64,000 nt of DNA from Candidatus Pantoea edessiphila (GTDB taxonomy: Bacteria; Pseudomonadota; Gammaproteobacteria; Enterobacterales; Enterobacteriaceae). Shown piece by piece: positions 10,399-19,818 of the stretch. Within the stretch, counting starts at the first letter, position 1, and each line of letters opens with the position of its first letter. The position numbers were made by a program, and so were the translations under genes. Below the pieces are notes generated by a model. It was given only the letters and a program-made list of their open reading frames with translations. It had not been told where the DNA came from and searched no databases. The stretch spans positions 124,001 to 188,000 of the forward strand of contig NZ_PDKS01000001.1 of the NCBI RefSeq assembly GCF_002933335.1, written 5' to 3'.

Positions 10399-11699
10399 AT
10401 AGCTTCCTTTAGTAGAGCAACACGTATTGCAACAGCTCTCTTATGAGCCTCTAATTTTTCAGCTTCAGATAGAATTTCAATTGTTGAAGACAAATTAAGT
10501 AAACCCTTAGGAGTTAATTCTTGTACTGTAATACGTTTTTGAAAATCTATTACGCTAATACCAGAAAAAGTTTTTGTATAACCATATGTTGGCAATACAT
10601 GGTTTGTTCCTGAAGCATAGTCTCCAGCAGATTCTGGAGACCATGGTCCAAGAAAAATTGATCCCGCATTAGTAATGAACTGTAATATATCTTTTGGTTT
10701 AGAGGTTTGTATCATCAAATGTTCTGGTCCATATATATTTGATACTTTAATACATTGATTAATATCAGGTAATACAATAATCAAGCTGTTATTTAATGCA
10801 GTAATTATAATATTTTGTCTTTCAAGAGTAGTTAGTTGTTTCTTGATATTTGCAGAAACTTTTTGTGCTAATTTTAAAGATGTTGTTAAAAGAATTACTT
10901 GAGAATTTAGCCCATGTTCTGCTTGAGACAATAAATCAGAAGCAATAAATTCTGGAATTGCTTTTTCATCAGCAATTATTAACAGTTCAGAAGGACCCGC
11001 TGGCATGTCAATTGCTACACCATTTTGTCTCTGATTTACTTGTTTTTTAGCTTCTGTTACATAAATATTTCCTGGACCAAAAATTTTATCAACCGGTGGT
11101 ATTGTTGCAGTACCAAAAGCAAGCGCACCTATTGCTTGAGAACCTCCTAATTGAAATATTTCTGTTATTTTGAATAAATCAGCTGTATATAAAATTTCAT
11201 CTGCAATCGGAGGAGGAGAACATAATACTATCTCTGAACAACCTGCAATGCGGGCAGGAATTGCTAACATTAAGACAGTAGAAAATAGAGGAGCAGAACC
11301 TGCTGGAATATATAGACCTATTGATTTTATAGGGCGGTTTATTTGTTGACATCTTACGCCTGGTTGAGTTTCTATATCAACAATATTAGGGATTTGTGCT
11401 GTATGAAAAGTACGTATATTATTAGCTGCAATATCTATAGCTTGTTTTAATTTATTATTGATACGTCTATTAGCTTCTTGTATTTGCTGTGATGTTACTC
11501 GAAAATTTTTCAATGATATGTTATCAAATTTTATTGTAAACTCATGTATAGCTTTATCACCTTTTATTTTAACTTGATTTAATATATTACTTACTGTTTT
11601 TTTGATGTTACCAGAAGATATAATGCGCGGACGTGTTAGTAATGATTTTTTCTCTAATGCAGTACAATTGCTCCATTCAATTGGAGTCAAGTATCCCAT
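10395..11699 (-). CDS. hisD: Histidinol dehydrogenase
   Basis: HisD performs the final two NAD-dependent oxidations of L-histidinol to L-histidine. The 434-residue protein equals the E. coli length. Diagnostic segments include GLYIPAGSAPLFSTVLML, FGPGNIYVTEAKKQV, the IDMPAGPSE motif, the zinc-ligand region LLSQAEHG and the catalytic Glu/His pair in IYGPEHL. It starts four bases after the hisG stop. The enzyme looks complete, so the pathway ends in free histidine. Confidence 0.97.
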   Translation of the reverse strand: MGYLTPIEWSNCTALEKKSLLTRPRIISSGNIKKTVSNILNQVKIKGDKAIHEFTIKFDNISLKNFRVTSQQIQEANRRINNKLKQAIDIAANNIRTFHTAQIPNIVDIETQPGVRCQQINRPIKSIGLYIPAGSAPLFSTVLMLAIPARIAGCSEIVLCSPPPIADEILYTADLFKITEIFQLGGSQAIGALAFGTATIPPVDKIFGPGNIYVTEAKKQVNQRQNGVAIDMPAGPSELLIIADEKAIPEFIASDLLSQAEHGLNSQVILLTTSLKLAQKVSANIKKQLTTLERQNIIITALNNSLIIVLPDINQCIKVSNIYGPEHLMIQTSKPKDILQFITNAGSIFLGPWSPESAGDYASGTNHVLPTYGYTKTFSGISVIDFQKRITVQELTPKGLLNLSSTIEILSEAEKLEAHKRAVAIRVALLKEAI

Positions 11700-11703
11700 G
11701 ATT

Positions 11704-12603
11704 TTACTCCATGATTTTTTCGATTGGTAATACTAAAATAGAGCTAGCTCCTAATTTTTTTAATTTTTCCATTGTTTCCCAAAATAAAGTTTCACTACTA
11801 ACCATATGCATTGCTACTCGGTCAATATTACCAGCTAAAGGCAACACAGTAGGACATTCTGCTCCTGGAAGTAAATTTATAACATCTTCTAACCGCTCAG
11901 TTGGTATATGAAGCATAATATATTTAGATTCACGTGCTTTAGTTACTCCTTGTATACGTATCATGATTTTTTTTATTAAATCTTGTTTAAAATCGATCAT
12001 TTCTCCGTGACGTTGAATAATTATAGCTTTAGATCGATAAATAACCTCTACTTCTTTTAACCCATTAGCTTCTAAAGTAGTACCTGTTGATATAAGATCA
12101 CAAATCGCATCAGCTAAGCTGGCACGTGGAGCAACTTCAACTGAACCATTTAACATACAAGTTCTAAAAGTAATACCCTTTTGATCAAGGTATTTTTTTA
12201 AAAGATAAGGATAAGAAGTAGCAATACGAGCATTATTTAAACATTTTAATCCAATATATTTAGCATTAACTGGCATTGCTATTGATAGACGACAAGTACC
12301 AAAATCAAGACGACGCAATACTACATATCCTGGGTTATCACCTTGTGCTAATCTTGTCAATAGTTCTTCTTCTAAAACATTTTCTCCTACAATACCTAAA
12401 TCTACTGCTCCATCCATTACCAGACCTGGAATGTCGTCATCTCGTACGCGTAAAATATCAATTGGCATGTTTTCTGCTAGTGCAATTAATCCTTGTTGTT
12501 CAAGGTTGATTTTTATTCCACATCGTATTAAAAGTTTTTTTGAATCATCGCTTAAACGGCCAGATTTTTGTATTGCTATGCGTATCCGCATGTTGTTTAA
12601 CAT
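11704..12603 (-). CDS. hisG: ATP phosphoribosyltransferase (long form)
   Basis: HisG commits ATP and PRPP to histidine synthesis. The 299-residue long form matches E. coli. The catalytic domains carry [35 protein letters not shown] in two parts and the PRPP-binding [18 protein letters not shown]. The C-terminal regulatory ACT-like domain (about 225-299) is present and includes ESKYIMLH and [12 protein letters not shown], so histidine feedback inhibition may be kept. It is the first gene of the operon, with a GGAAAT ribosome-binding site. Confidence 0.97.
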   Translation of the reverse strand: MLNNMRIRIAIQKSGRLSDDSKKLLIRCGIKINLEQQGLIALAENMPIDILRVRDDDIPGLVMDGAVDLGIVGENVLEEELLTRLAQGDNPGYVVLRRLDFGTCRLSIAMPVNAKYIGLKCLNNARIATSYPYLLKKYLDQKGITFRTCMLNGSVEVAPRASLADAICDLISTGTTLEANGLKEVEVIYRSKAIIIQRHGEMIDFKQDLIKKIMIRIQGVTKARESKYIMLHIPTERLEDVINLLPGAECPTVLPLAGNIDRVAMHMVSSETLFWETMEKLKKLGASSILVLPIEKIME

Positions 12604-13067
12604 ATTTCCTATCTTCTTATTTAATTATAACTATTACAGTTATTATATATTTCCCTATTTAATTACTAGCAGAGAGAACATATATTAAAGTTACTAGAGT
12701 TTTAATAAATTTTATCTTTGTGTAAAAAAGATCGAGAAATGTGTTAATTCATAAATTTTTATCATGATAATTAAGATAAATTATATATTTGTCAAAATAT
12801 AAATTGTAGTTTTGATTCCAGTTGTACTACAGAACATAAATCTAATAAACTTTAAATATATTTATTATGATGGCGGCAAGTCAATTAAATTGCATTGGTA
12901 ATTATATAATGTTTTAACTATTAGGTATTTTAGTTACTATGATATATCGGTAATAATATAATATATTAATATTTTTTAATGATATAATTAGCAACATATG
13001 AATACGGTGTATATATATTCAATAAATATTTATTTGTTAATCGATTGTGTAACTCAGATAAGTTGTT
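12604..13067 (-). promoter_or_regulatory. his operon upstream region, without a visible attenuator leader
   Basis: This 464-base gap must hold the his promoter. A minus-strand TTGACA (12795-12790) followed after 17 bases by AATTAT is a possible but weak promoter; the exact start is uncertain. In E. coli this region encodes the leader peptide HisL with seven consecutive histidine codons. I looked on the minus strand and found no such histidine run and no GC-rich terminator/antiterminator set. The attenuator therefore appears lost and expression is probably constitutive. Confidence 0.35.
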
Positions 13068-14479
13068 TTATTTATTGACACGTAGTAATTGTTTCGCATA
13101 AAGATATAAAGATTTTAATATCTTGATTTTAACTGGATTATTATTATATAGTTGTTTTAATAATTTTATTTCCAATAAAAAGCTTGATATTTTTTTTTCA
13201 TTGAAAATATTTTTACGGTGTATTTCCCAATATTTTTTTTCAACTAGATTTAAAGTATCAGGAAAATTTCTAGCACGATAACGAAATAAAAGTTCCTTTA
13301 ATCTGATATTCTCAAATTTTAAATTTAGCCTTTCTAATAAACAGGGGTTTGTTTGTTGAATTATTTTCATTTTAAATCTATCTGAAATACTAAAAAAACC
13401 ATCATATAATTTAGTATCTACATTATCATTAGGAAAATCAGCTAATTTACTTTTACTTTTATTAAAAAGTATTAGGGCTTTTTTTCTTATTTCTGGATTA
13501 TGACGCAATAATTCTAAATTATCAAAGCAAAGTTTAATGTTAAGTTTTAACCTTATTATATCTTGATGACGCAAGGTATTTATAGAAACTAAAACAGGAC
13601 ATTTATTAAGATGAATTAATTTTAGAGGAATTTCTTCTAAAATGCTATTTTGCAGGGTGAAAATATCTGATTGTATTAAAGGATATAAATTCTTGGATAA
13701 ATCTACTACTATCAGATTGTTATTATTATTAGGATGCCAAGCTAAAGGTAATATTAAACTAATATTACTTCTTGATGAACCAAAAATATTCGATACATAT
13801 ACTAATGGTTTCATTCCAATAATATCAATCATTGATATTATTTTTTCTTTAATACGATTACTAAATAAAAACTCAAAAAGTTTAGGTTGTTTGTTTTTTA
13901 CTAGCTTAGCTACTCCTATAGTAGCATATACATCAGAGATTGCGTTATGAATATTTGAATGAATTATACTATTGGCATGAGTAAGATGCTTTAACTTAAA
14001 GCTAGCATAGCCATCTTTATTCTTTGGCCAATTTATACCATCAGGACGTAATGCATAACAAGCACGAACTACATTTAATATATCCCATCGAGAATTACTG
14101 TTCTTCCAACTCCAACTATATGGATCGTAAAAATTACGATAAAAAATATTACGTGTTACCTCATCATCAAATTGTATATTGTTATAACCTACTATACAAA
14201 TTCTTTTAATTGTTAATATATTATAAATACGCTTAGCAAATTCTGCTTCATTAAAACCTTTTTTTATTACAAATTGAGGCGTGATTCCATTTATTAAAAC
14301 GGCTTTTGGTTCCGGTAAATAATCATTTGGTATACGACAATAAAATATCTCTGGTTTTTTTATGGGATTAAATTCACTATCAGTATAGATACCAGCGAAT
14401 TGGGCAGGACGATCAATAGCAGGATTAGTACCAAAAGTTTCGTAATCATAAAAAAAAAATTAATTTTAGAAAAACTCAT
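13068..14479 (-). CDS. sbcB: Exonuclease I, one-base frameshift in an A10 run near the start
   Basis: SbcB degrades single-stranded DNA 3' to 5' and takes part in recombination and mismatch repair. From 14449 down to 13068 one frame is open. It contains the DEDD exonuclease motif YDYETFGTNPAIDRPAQF, then GYNNIQFDDEVTRNIFYRNFYDPY, HSNIHNAISDVYAT, and the SH3-like and helical C-terminal part (ARNFPDTLNL). This frame has no start codon. The only good start, ATG at 14479-14477 (MSFSKIN), is separated from it by ten A residues on the plus strand (14450-14459). One base more or two fewer would join the frames. Without a correction, only a 254-aa C-terminal product from an internal ATG at 13832 is possible. 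Either a slippage-rescued gene, an early pseudogene, or a sequencing indel. Confidence 0.85.
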
Positions 14480-14741
14480 AATCTATTACCACATTAATAA
14501 TACATTAAAAATAAAATAATTTATTATTAAATAAATATTTTTGATTTAATTTTAAATAAATTACAAACATTTTTATTTAATAAAATTGCATTATTATTAA
14601 TAATAATTTTTAATTACTATTGTATATTATTATATACAATCATAATATCAACTATAAAATGATAAACGAATACTCTAAAGGTAAGATGATATTCCAAATA
14701 AATTTTTTATTTTTTTATAAAAAGAAACGCCAACTAATAAT

Positions 14742-14773
14742 AATTTAATTATCTATCAATAGATAATTAAATT
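14742..14773. repeat. Perfect 15-bp palindrome downstream of tRNA-Asn
   Basis: Arms AATTTAATTATCTAT (14742-14756) and ATAGATAATTAAATT (14759-14773) are perfectly complementary, with a 2-base spacer. It lies 58 bases beyond the 3' end of tRNA-Asn and upstream of sbcB. On the minus strand it is followed by ATTATTATT, so it may terminate the tRNA transcript. The remainder of 14480-14831 holds no gene that I can see. Confidence 0.5.
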
Positions 14774-14831
14774 TATATATTTATTGTTAGTAATCCTAAA
14801 TAAACTTACATCAAATAAAATTAAATCACTG

Positions 14832-14907
14832 TGGCTCCTCCGACTGGACTCGAACCAGTGACATACGGATTAACAGTCCGTCGTTCTACCAACTGAACTA
14901 CAGAGGA
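14832..14907 (-). tRNA. asnT: tRNA-Asn (anticodon GTT)
   Basis: The minus strand folds as a cloverleaf. Acceptor TCCTCTG pairs imperfectly with CGGAGGA, the D arm contains AGTTCAGTTGGTAGA, the anticodon loop CTGTTAA has anticodon GTT, and the T arm contains GGTTCGAGTCC. The 3' CCA is encoded at 14834-14832. It is very similar to E. coli tRNA-Asn. Confidence 0.95.
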
Positions 14908-15207
14908 ATAATTTTTAAAATAAAAATTTTAGATATCAGTATTTAAAATATTTCTATTATCATATAGAATATAATTAAAAAATACTCATTTTTAACCTAA
15001 AAATTTATTATAATGCAATTTTTAAAAAAAATAAACATATATTTTATATACTAGTTTTCATTATATTAAAAAATAAGTAAATAAAAATATATAATTAAAA
15101 TTTAATATTTTAAAATATATAAAATCACCTATCATGATGATTATGAATGAATATAAATATTAATTATATAATTAAATTAAAAATTAATTTCAACAGGTAA
15201 ATAAATA
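14908..15207. other. AT-rich spacer between tRNA-Asn and dsrB
   Basis: Three hundred bases of nearly pure A/T sequence. It should contain divergent promoters for tRNA-Asn and dsrB, but no promoter can be picked out by eye with confidence. No open frame of note. Confidence 0.4.
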
Positions 15208-15375
15208 ATGAAAATTGGTGACTATGTCACTATAAAATGTGAATGTAATTACAACGACACAGGAAGGATTATAGCAATTGAAACATTTAACAAAAAACCA
15301 ATGTATTTGATAATATTAGAAGATTATCCTATAGGAGTCTGGTTTTTTAACGAGGGTAATATTATAAAAAAATAG
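15208..15375 (+). CDS. dsrB: DsrB family small protein
   Basis: A 55-codon gene, ATG 15208 to TAG 15375, encodes a protein starting MKIGDYVTIKCE and containing MYLIILEDYPIGVWFFNE. It aligns with E. coli DsrB (62 aa: MKVNDRVTVK, MYLVSLEDYPLGIWFFNE), missing about seven C-terminal residues. In E. coli DsrB is a poorly characterised protein next to the DsrA small RNA, and its function is unknown. The sequence AACAGGTAAATAA before the ATG contains a weak AGG ribosome-binding site. No DsrA-like RNA is evident nearby. The strong conservation in such an AT-rich background argues that it is expressed and selected. Confidence 0.85.
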   Translation: MKIGDYVTIKCECNYNDTGRIIAIETFNKKPMYLIILEDYPIGVWFFNEGNIIKK

Positions 15376-15497
15376 TGTATTAATGTAAAAGATCATCTAT
15401 AAACTATATTTAAAACATTATATCTTATATATATAAACAATTACTTTATAAATACTAATATATCTCTGCATCTTTAACTCAAAAAAGATTAAAGTAC

Positions 15498-15530
15498 GCC
15501 ATGGAATAACAATTAAATTTATGCCATGGC
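15498..15530 (-). terminator. putA terminator
   Basis: On the minus strand, GCCATGG (15530-15524) and CCATGGC (15504-15498) form a 7-bp stem. The loop side contains an additional ATAA/TTAT pairing, and the stem is followed by ACTTTAATCTTTTTT. It starts 8 bases beyond the putA stop codon and is GC-rich for this genome. Confidence 0.65.
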
Positions 15531-15537
15531 TGTTAAT

Positions 15538-18500
15538 TTAATTGAGACTCATAAGTGTTGTATTACCACCAGAAGCTGTAGTATTAATACTGACACAACG
15601 TTCCACTAAAAATCTTTCAAGCAATATATTGGTTTCTCCAGAATGAAACCCTATAATTGAGATTATTGAATTGATTTTTTCTGCTATTGTCTTAGAAATG
15701 CGTGTTAAATCATCACTATTACCATGAAAAATGACAGCATCAAAACAAGAAGAAAAAGGATCTAAATCAAGAGAAATACTGTTTTTAACTTTATCTGGTA
15801 AATTATTAAATATATCCCGATTTAATTTGTTATCTTGCCAAAGAATTTTGCTGCCGATACTGAGAATAGCTGCCAGTTGAATTAATATATCTTTTTTATT
15901 ATCAGCAATACAAAAAACTCTTTCTCTGGGCAATAATGTAATAGTATTTTCTTCTCCCGTAGGTCCTATTAATTTAAACGATAATCTTGAACGAGATAGG
16001 TTAGAATATGCTAGACATAAAGGTGAAATTAGTGGTTCATTTTCATCAGCCCATTTACTAAAAATAGAATATAGTTCACTGATATTTTGATTTGATTTAT
16101 TTTCTATATAGGAATTATTACTATTGTATTTATTAAATATTGAACATATTGTATCATTTGGATAATCTGATAATAAGCGATAAAGATATAATGGACCTCC
16201 TGCTTTTGGACCTGTTCCTGATAATCCTTCTCCACCGAATGGCTGTACTCCAACTACTGCACCAATCATATTACGATTAATATACAAATTGCCAACTTTC
16301 GCTTTTGAAATTACTTGATTAATAGTATCATCTACTCTAGTATGTAAACCTAATGTTAATCCATATCCTAATATGTTAATTTCTTCAATTAATTTTAATA
16401 AACGATCCTTGTTGAATCTTACTATATGCAATACTGGACCAAATACTTCTTCTTTTAAATCACTTACTTTATCTATTTCAATTATAGTAGGTTTTATGAA
16501 ATTATTGCTTAATTTTGGTCTATTGTGATACTTATTATTTAGCGCTGCTTGATATATTTTAAACCCCTTGTTGCGCATATATGCTATGTAATCTTTTATA
16601 TGATTTGTAGATTTTGAATTTATTATAGGACCAATATCAGTACATAATTTATCAGGATTGCCTATTGTGTATTCTGCTATTGCACCTAATAACATTTCTA
16701 TAGTTCGATCAGCAACTTCTTCTTGTATACATAATATACGTAAAGCTGAACATCTTTGACCTGCACTATCAAATGCTGATGATATAACATCTATAACGAC
16801 CTGTTCAGTGAGAGCTGATGAATCAACAATCATAGCGTTGATTCCGCCAGTTTCTGCAATTAATGGTATATGATGCCCTTGTTTATCCAAACGACCAGCT
16901 ATATTCTTTTGTATGTTTTTTGCTACTGAATTTGAACCAGTAAATAAAACTCCTTTGAGTTTTTCATTGCTTACTAATATTTTCCCTACTGTTTTGCCAG
17001 ATCCAGTTATTAGTTGTAGGGAACCTTTAGATATACCAGCACTCAAAAAAATATCAACAACTTGTGCAGCAATCAATGGTGTTTGTTCTGCTGGTTTAGC
17101 TAAAACGGTATTACCTGTAGCTAATGCAGCAGTGATTTGTCCTGTAAAAATAGCCAAAGGAAAATTCCAAGGACTAATACATACCACTGGTCCTAAAGGT
17201 AAGTGTGTTTCATTCTTAAAGTTATTTTTTATTATGCTAGCATAATAAAAAATGAAATCAATCGCTTCGCGAACTTCAGCTATAGCATTACTGTAAGTCT
17301 TACCTGATTCTCGTATTAAAATTCCTACTAGCATGTTTATTTTGCTTTGCATAATTTTAGCAGCATTTTCTAAAATTATAGCTCTTTCTCGAGGTGGTTT
17401 TGCAAACCAAATGGGTCCTGTGTTTACTGATTCTTCTATTGCTTTAGATACTTCTTCAGTATTAGATTCACGAACTTGTCCTACTATGTCAACTGGAATA
17501 GCAGGATTGATTATAAAACGATTCTTAGTATTCATTAAATCAATACACTTAAAATTAACTATAGGCTCTGCTATATAGAAATTTTCGGTACTTTTTAATA
17601 GATCTTTAGCTACTGTATTTAATGTGTGTTCATTACTTATATTAATCCCTTTAGAATTTGTTCTATTTACACCATATAAATTAACAGGCAAAGAAATTTT
17701 GGGATGAGAGAGACCTATGATCCCTTCACTACTCCCCATTTTTTCTGCTATAGAGACTGGATCAGCAATTAGTTGCTCAATAGGAATTGATTTATCTACT
17801 ATTTTATTAACAAACGAATTATTAGCTCCATTTTCTAATAAACGACGTACTAAATAAGCCAATAATTTTTCATGCGTGCCAACCGGAGCATATATACGAC
17901 AGGGGCGATTGATATTATTTGAATTTTTAACTATTTCTTGATACATAGGTTCACCCATACCATATAAACACTGAAATTCATATTGTCCTGGATAGAAATC
18001 ATTTCCAGCTACATGATAAATTGTTGCTAAAGTATGTGCATTATGAGTAGCAAATTGTGGATATATTAATTTAGGTACAGATAATAATTTACGAGCACAA
18101 GCTATATATGAAATATCAGTATATGTTTTTCTAGTATAAACTGGATAATCCTCTAAACCTTCTATTTGAGCACGTTTAATTTCAGTATCCCAATAAGCTC
18201 CTTTTACAAGACGTACCATAATACGATGTTTACTACGTTGTGCTAGACTAATCAATTCATCTATTACAAAAGGACATCTTTTCATATAGGCTTGAATAAC
18301 AAATCCAATACCATTCCAGCTAGCTAATTCTGATTCAAAACATAGTTTTTCTAGTAAATCTAAAGATAATTCAAGGCGATCAGATTCTTCTGCATCGATA
18401 TTTATTCCTATGTTATAAAAACGTGCCATCAATATTAGTGATTTTAATTTGGGATAAAGTTCCTCTATAATCCGTGAATACTGTGCGCGGTTATAACGCG

Positions 18501-19503
18501 GATGAAGAGCAGATAATTTTATTGAAATTCCTGGACTATTATAAATATCAAGACCTTTCGAAGATTTTCCTATAGCATGGATGGCTTGCATATAAGATGT
18601 TAAATAATTATCAGCATCACGAGAAGTTAAAGCTGCTTCACCTAACATATCATAAGAAAAACTAAAACCTATTTTTTCTAAATTACGAGCATTTTTAAGT
18701 GCAGAATTTATATTTTCACCTATCACGAACTGTTTGCCCATAAGACGTATTGTTGCGTTCACTGCTATACGAATTAATGGATTGCTATTTTTATATATTA
18801 CGTATACGATTTTTTTATAAACAGGCATTGTTAATGTATCTGTGTTATTAATACATTTTTTTATAAACATCAAACCTCGAGTTACAATGTTAACTAATAA
18901 AGAATCATTTTTACCTGCATGTAAATGCCATTCACCTTTTTTGATTTTATCATGAATTAATAAATCTCTTGTTTGATTGTCAGGTATACGTAATAATGAT
19001 TCAGCTAAACACATCAAAGCAATACCTTCTGAAGATGACAATGGAAATTCTTTGAGTAAACTTTGTGCTATTGTAGAAATTTTCTTTTTACTCTTAATAT
19101 CATTTCTTAATTTATTGGATAATTTTAAAGCCAAATTGTGAATTTCTTGATTCAGATCCTTATCAATACGAGCTTGCTCCAATAATATAGGTACTAGCTC
19201 TGTTTCGGCAATACACCATTTTTCTGTTACTATTGATCTAGTTGGTGTTTGTACTAAAATTTGCTCAGCAAACTCTGAAAAAGGTTGATATATTTGATCT
19301 AATATTATTTCATTATTATTTTTAATATCAGTACAAGAATATGAAATTTCTGGTAAAACAATGCCTTCCTCAATTTTAATTAAATAATTAAGAATAGCCT
19401 GTTTTATTAACCAATATGTTGTTTTATTTATATTTCGAGCTGCAATTTTAATACGATTATTAATATTATTATCTAATTTTATACCCATGGTACTTGTTGC
19501 CAT
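15538..19503 (-). CDS. putA: Trifunctional proline dehydrogenase / P5C dehydrogenase / put repressor
   Basis: PutA oxidises proline to P5C (FAD) and then to glutamate (NAD+), at the inner membrane. The 1321 residues match E. coli PutA (1320). Domains in order: ribbon-helix-helix DNA-binding domain (1-47, GIKLDNNINNRIKIAARNINKTTYWLIKQAI). The proline dehydrogenase barrel (about 240-590) has IKLSALHPRY, MVRLVKGAYWD and ATHNAHTLAT. The aldehyde dehydrogenase domain (about 630-1110) has ISPWNFPLAIFTGQ, the catalytic Cys in SAGQRCSALR and EEVFGPVLH. The C-terminal domain ends NTTASGGNTTLMSLN. The start is fixed by the family-conserved N-terminus and an AGGAG site 8 bases upstream. Divergent from putP. 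Retention of the whole enzyme, including its repressor domain, is unusual for a small genome. Confidence 0.98.
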   Translation of the reverse strand: MATSTMGIKLDNNINNRIKIAARNINKTTYWLIKQAILNYLIKIEEGIVLPEISYSCTDIKNNNEIILDQIYQPFSEFAEQILVQTPTRSIVTEKWCIAETELVPILLEQARIDKDLNQEIHNLALKLSNKLRNDIKSKKKISTIAQSLLKEFPLSSSEGIALMCLAESLLRIPDNQTRDLLIHDKIKKGEWHLHAGKNDSLLVNIVTRGLMFIKKCINNTDTLTMPVYKKIVYVIYKNSNPLIRIAVNATIRLMGKQFVIGENINSALKNARNLEKIGFSFSYDMLGEAALTSRDADNYLTSYMQAIHAIGKSSKGLDIYNSPGISIKLSALHPRYNRAQYSRIIEELYPKLKSLILMARFYNIGINIDAEESDRLELSLDLLEKLCFESELASWNGIGFVIQAYMKRCPFVIDELISLAQRSKHRIMVRLVKGAYWDTEIKRAQIEGLEDYPVYTRKTYTDISYIACARKLLSVPKLIYPQFATHNAHTLATIYHVAGNDFYPGQYEFQCLYGMGEPMYQEIVKNSNNINRPCRIYAPVGTHEKLLAYLVRRLLENGANNSFVNKIVDKSIPIEQLIADPVSIAEKMGSSEGIIGLSHPKISLPVNLYGVNRTNSKGINISNEHTLNTVAKDLLKSTENFYIAEPIVNFKCIDLMNTKNRFIINPAIPVDIVGQVRESNTEEVSKAIEESVNTGPIWFAKPPRERAIILENAAKIMQSKINMLVGILIRESGKTYSNAIAEVREAIDFIFYYASIIKNNFKNETHLPLGPVVCISPWNFPLAIFTGQITAALATGNTVLAKPAEQTPLIAAQVVDIFLSAGISKGSLQLITGSGKTVGKILVSNEKLKGVLFTGSNSVAKNIQKNIAGRLDKQGHHIPLIAETGGINAMIVDSSALTEQVVIDVISSAFDSAGQRCSALRILCIQEEVADRTIEMLLGAIAEYTIGNPDKLCTDIGPIINSKSTNHIKDYIAYMRNKGFKIYQAALNNKYHNRPKLSNNFIKPTIIEIDKVSDLKEEVFGPVLHIVRFNKDRLLKLIEEINILGYGLTLGLHTRVDDTINQVISKAKVGNLYINRNMIGAVVGVQPFGGEGLSGTGPKAGGPLYLYRLLSDYPNDTICSIFNKYNSNNSYIENKSNQNISELYSIFSKWADENEPLISPLCLAYSNLSRSRLSFKLIGPTGEENTITLLPRERVFCIADNKKDILIQLAAILSIGSKILWQDNKLNRDIFNNLPDKVKNSISLDLDPFSSCFDAVIFHGNSDDLTRISKTIAEKINSIISIIGFHSGETNILLERFLVERCVSINTTASGGNTTLMSLN

Positions 19504-19818
19504 GATTCTAAGACTCCTAAGAGTATTTTATTAATACTCCTTAATTTATAAAATTTTATTTTCTATATTAGTAAATATCCTGTAAAAATGAATTTTTATG
19601 CTATTATATTACATTTTTATTCTTATATTTAAGAAATAATATTTTTAACTATTTATAATATAGCAATAAAACCTATTTAATTGTTAAAAATATTTTTACA
19701 GTATAAATTTTTAACTTTTTGTAATTAAATATCATTTATGAGCTATTATTGCTAATAATTCAAATTAAATTAGCAAGTAATTTATTAAAAAAAATTCAGA
19801 TACATTGGAGATCATATT
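19504..19818. promoter_or_regulatory. putA-putP divergent control region
   Basis: This 315-base gap separates divergent putA and putP and should hold both promoters. In E. coli PutA represses both genes at sites with core GTTGCA; I find no GTTGCA or TGCAAC here. A short inverted repeat, GAGTATT (19521-19527) and AATACTC (19533-19539), sits in the putA leader just upstream of its ribosome-binding site. It could be an operator or a leader hairpin. TTGGAGATCATATT before 19819 gives putP a good ribosome-binding site. Confidence 0.45.

Noticed and set aside
12603-12900. Possible HisL-type leader peptide upstream of hisG
   Set aside because: Searched on the minus strand for consecutive His codons; at most two adjacent CAT codons occur, without an open frame or attenuator hairpin.
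16913-17245. A 110-codon plus-strand frame inside putA
   Set aside because: Antisense shadow of the conserved P5C dehydrogenase domain.
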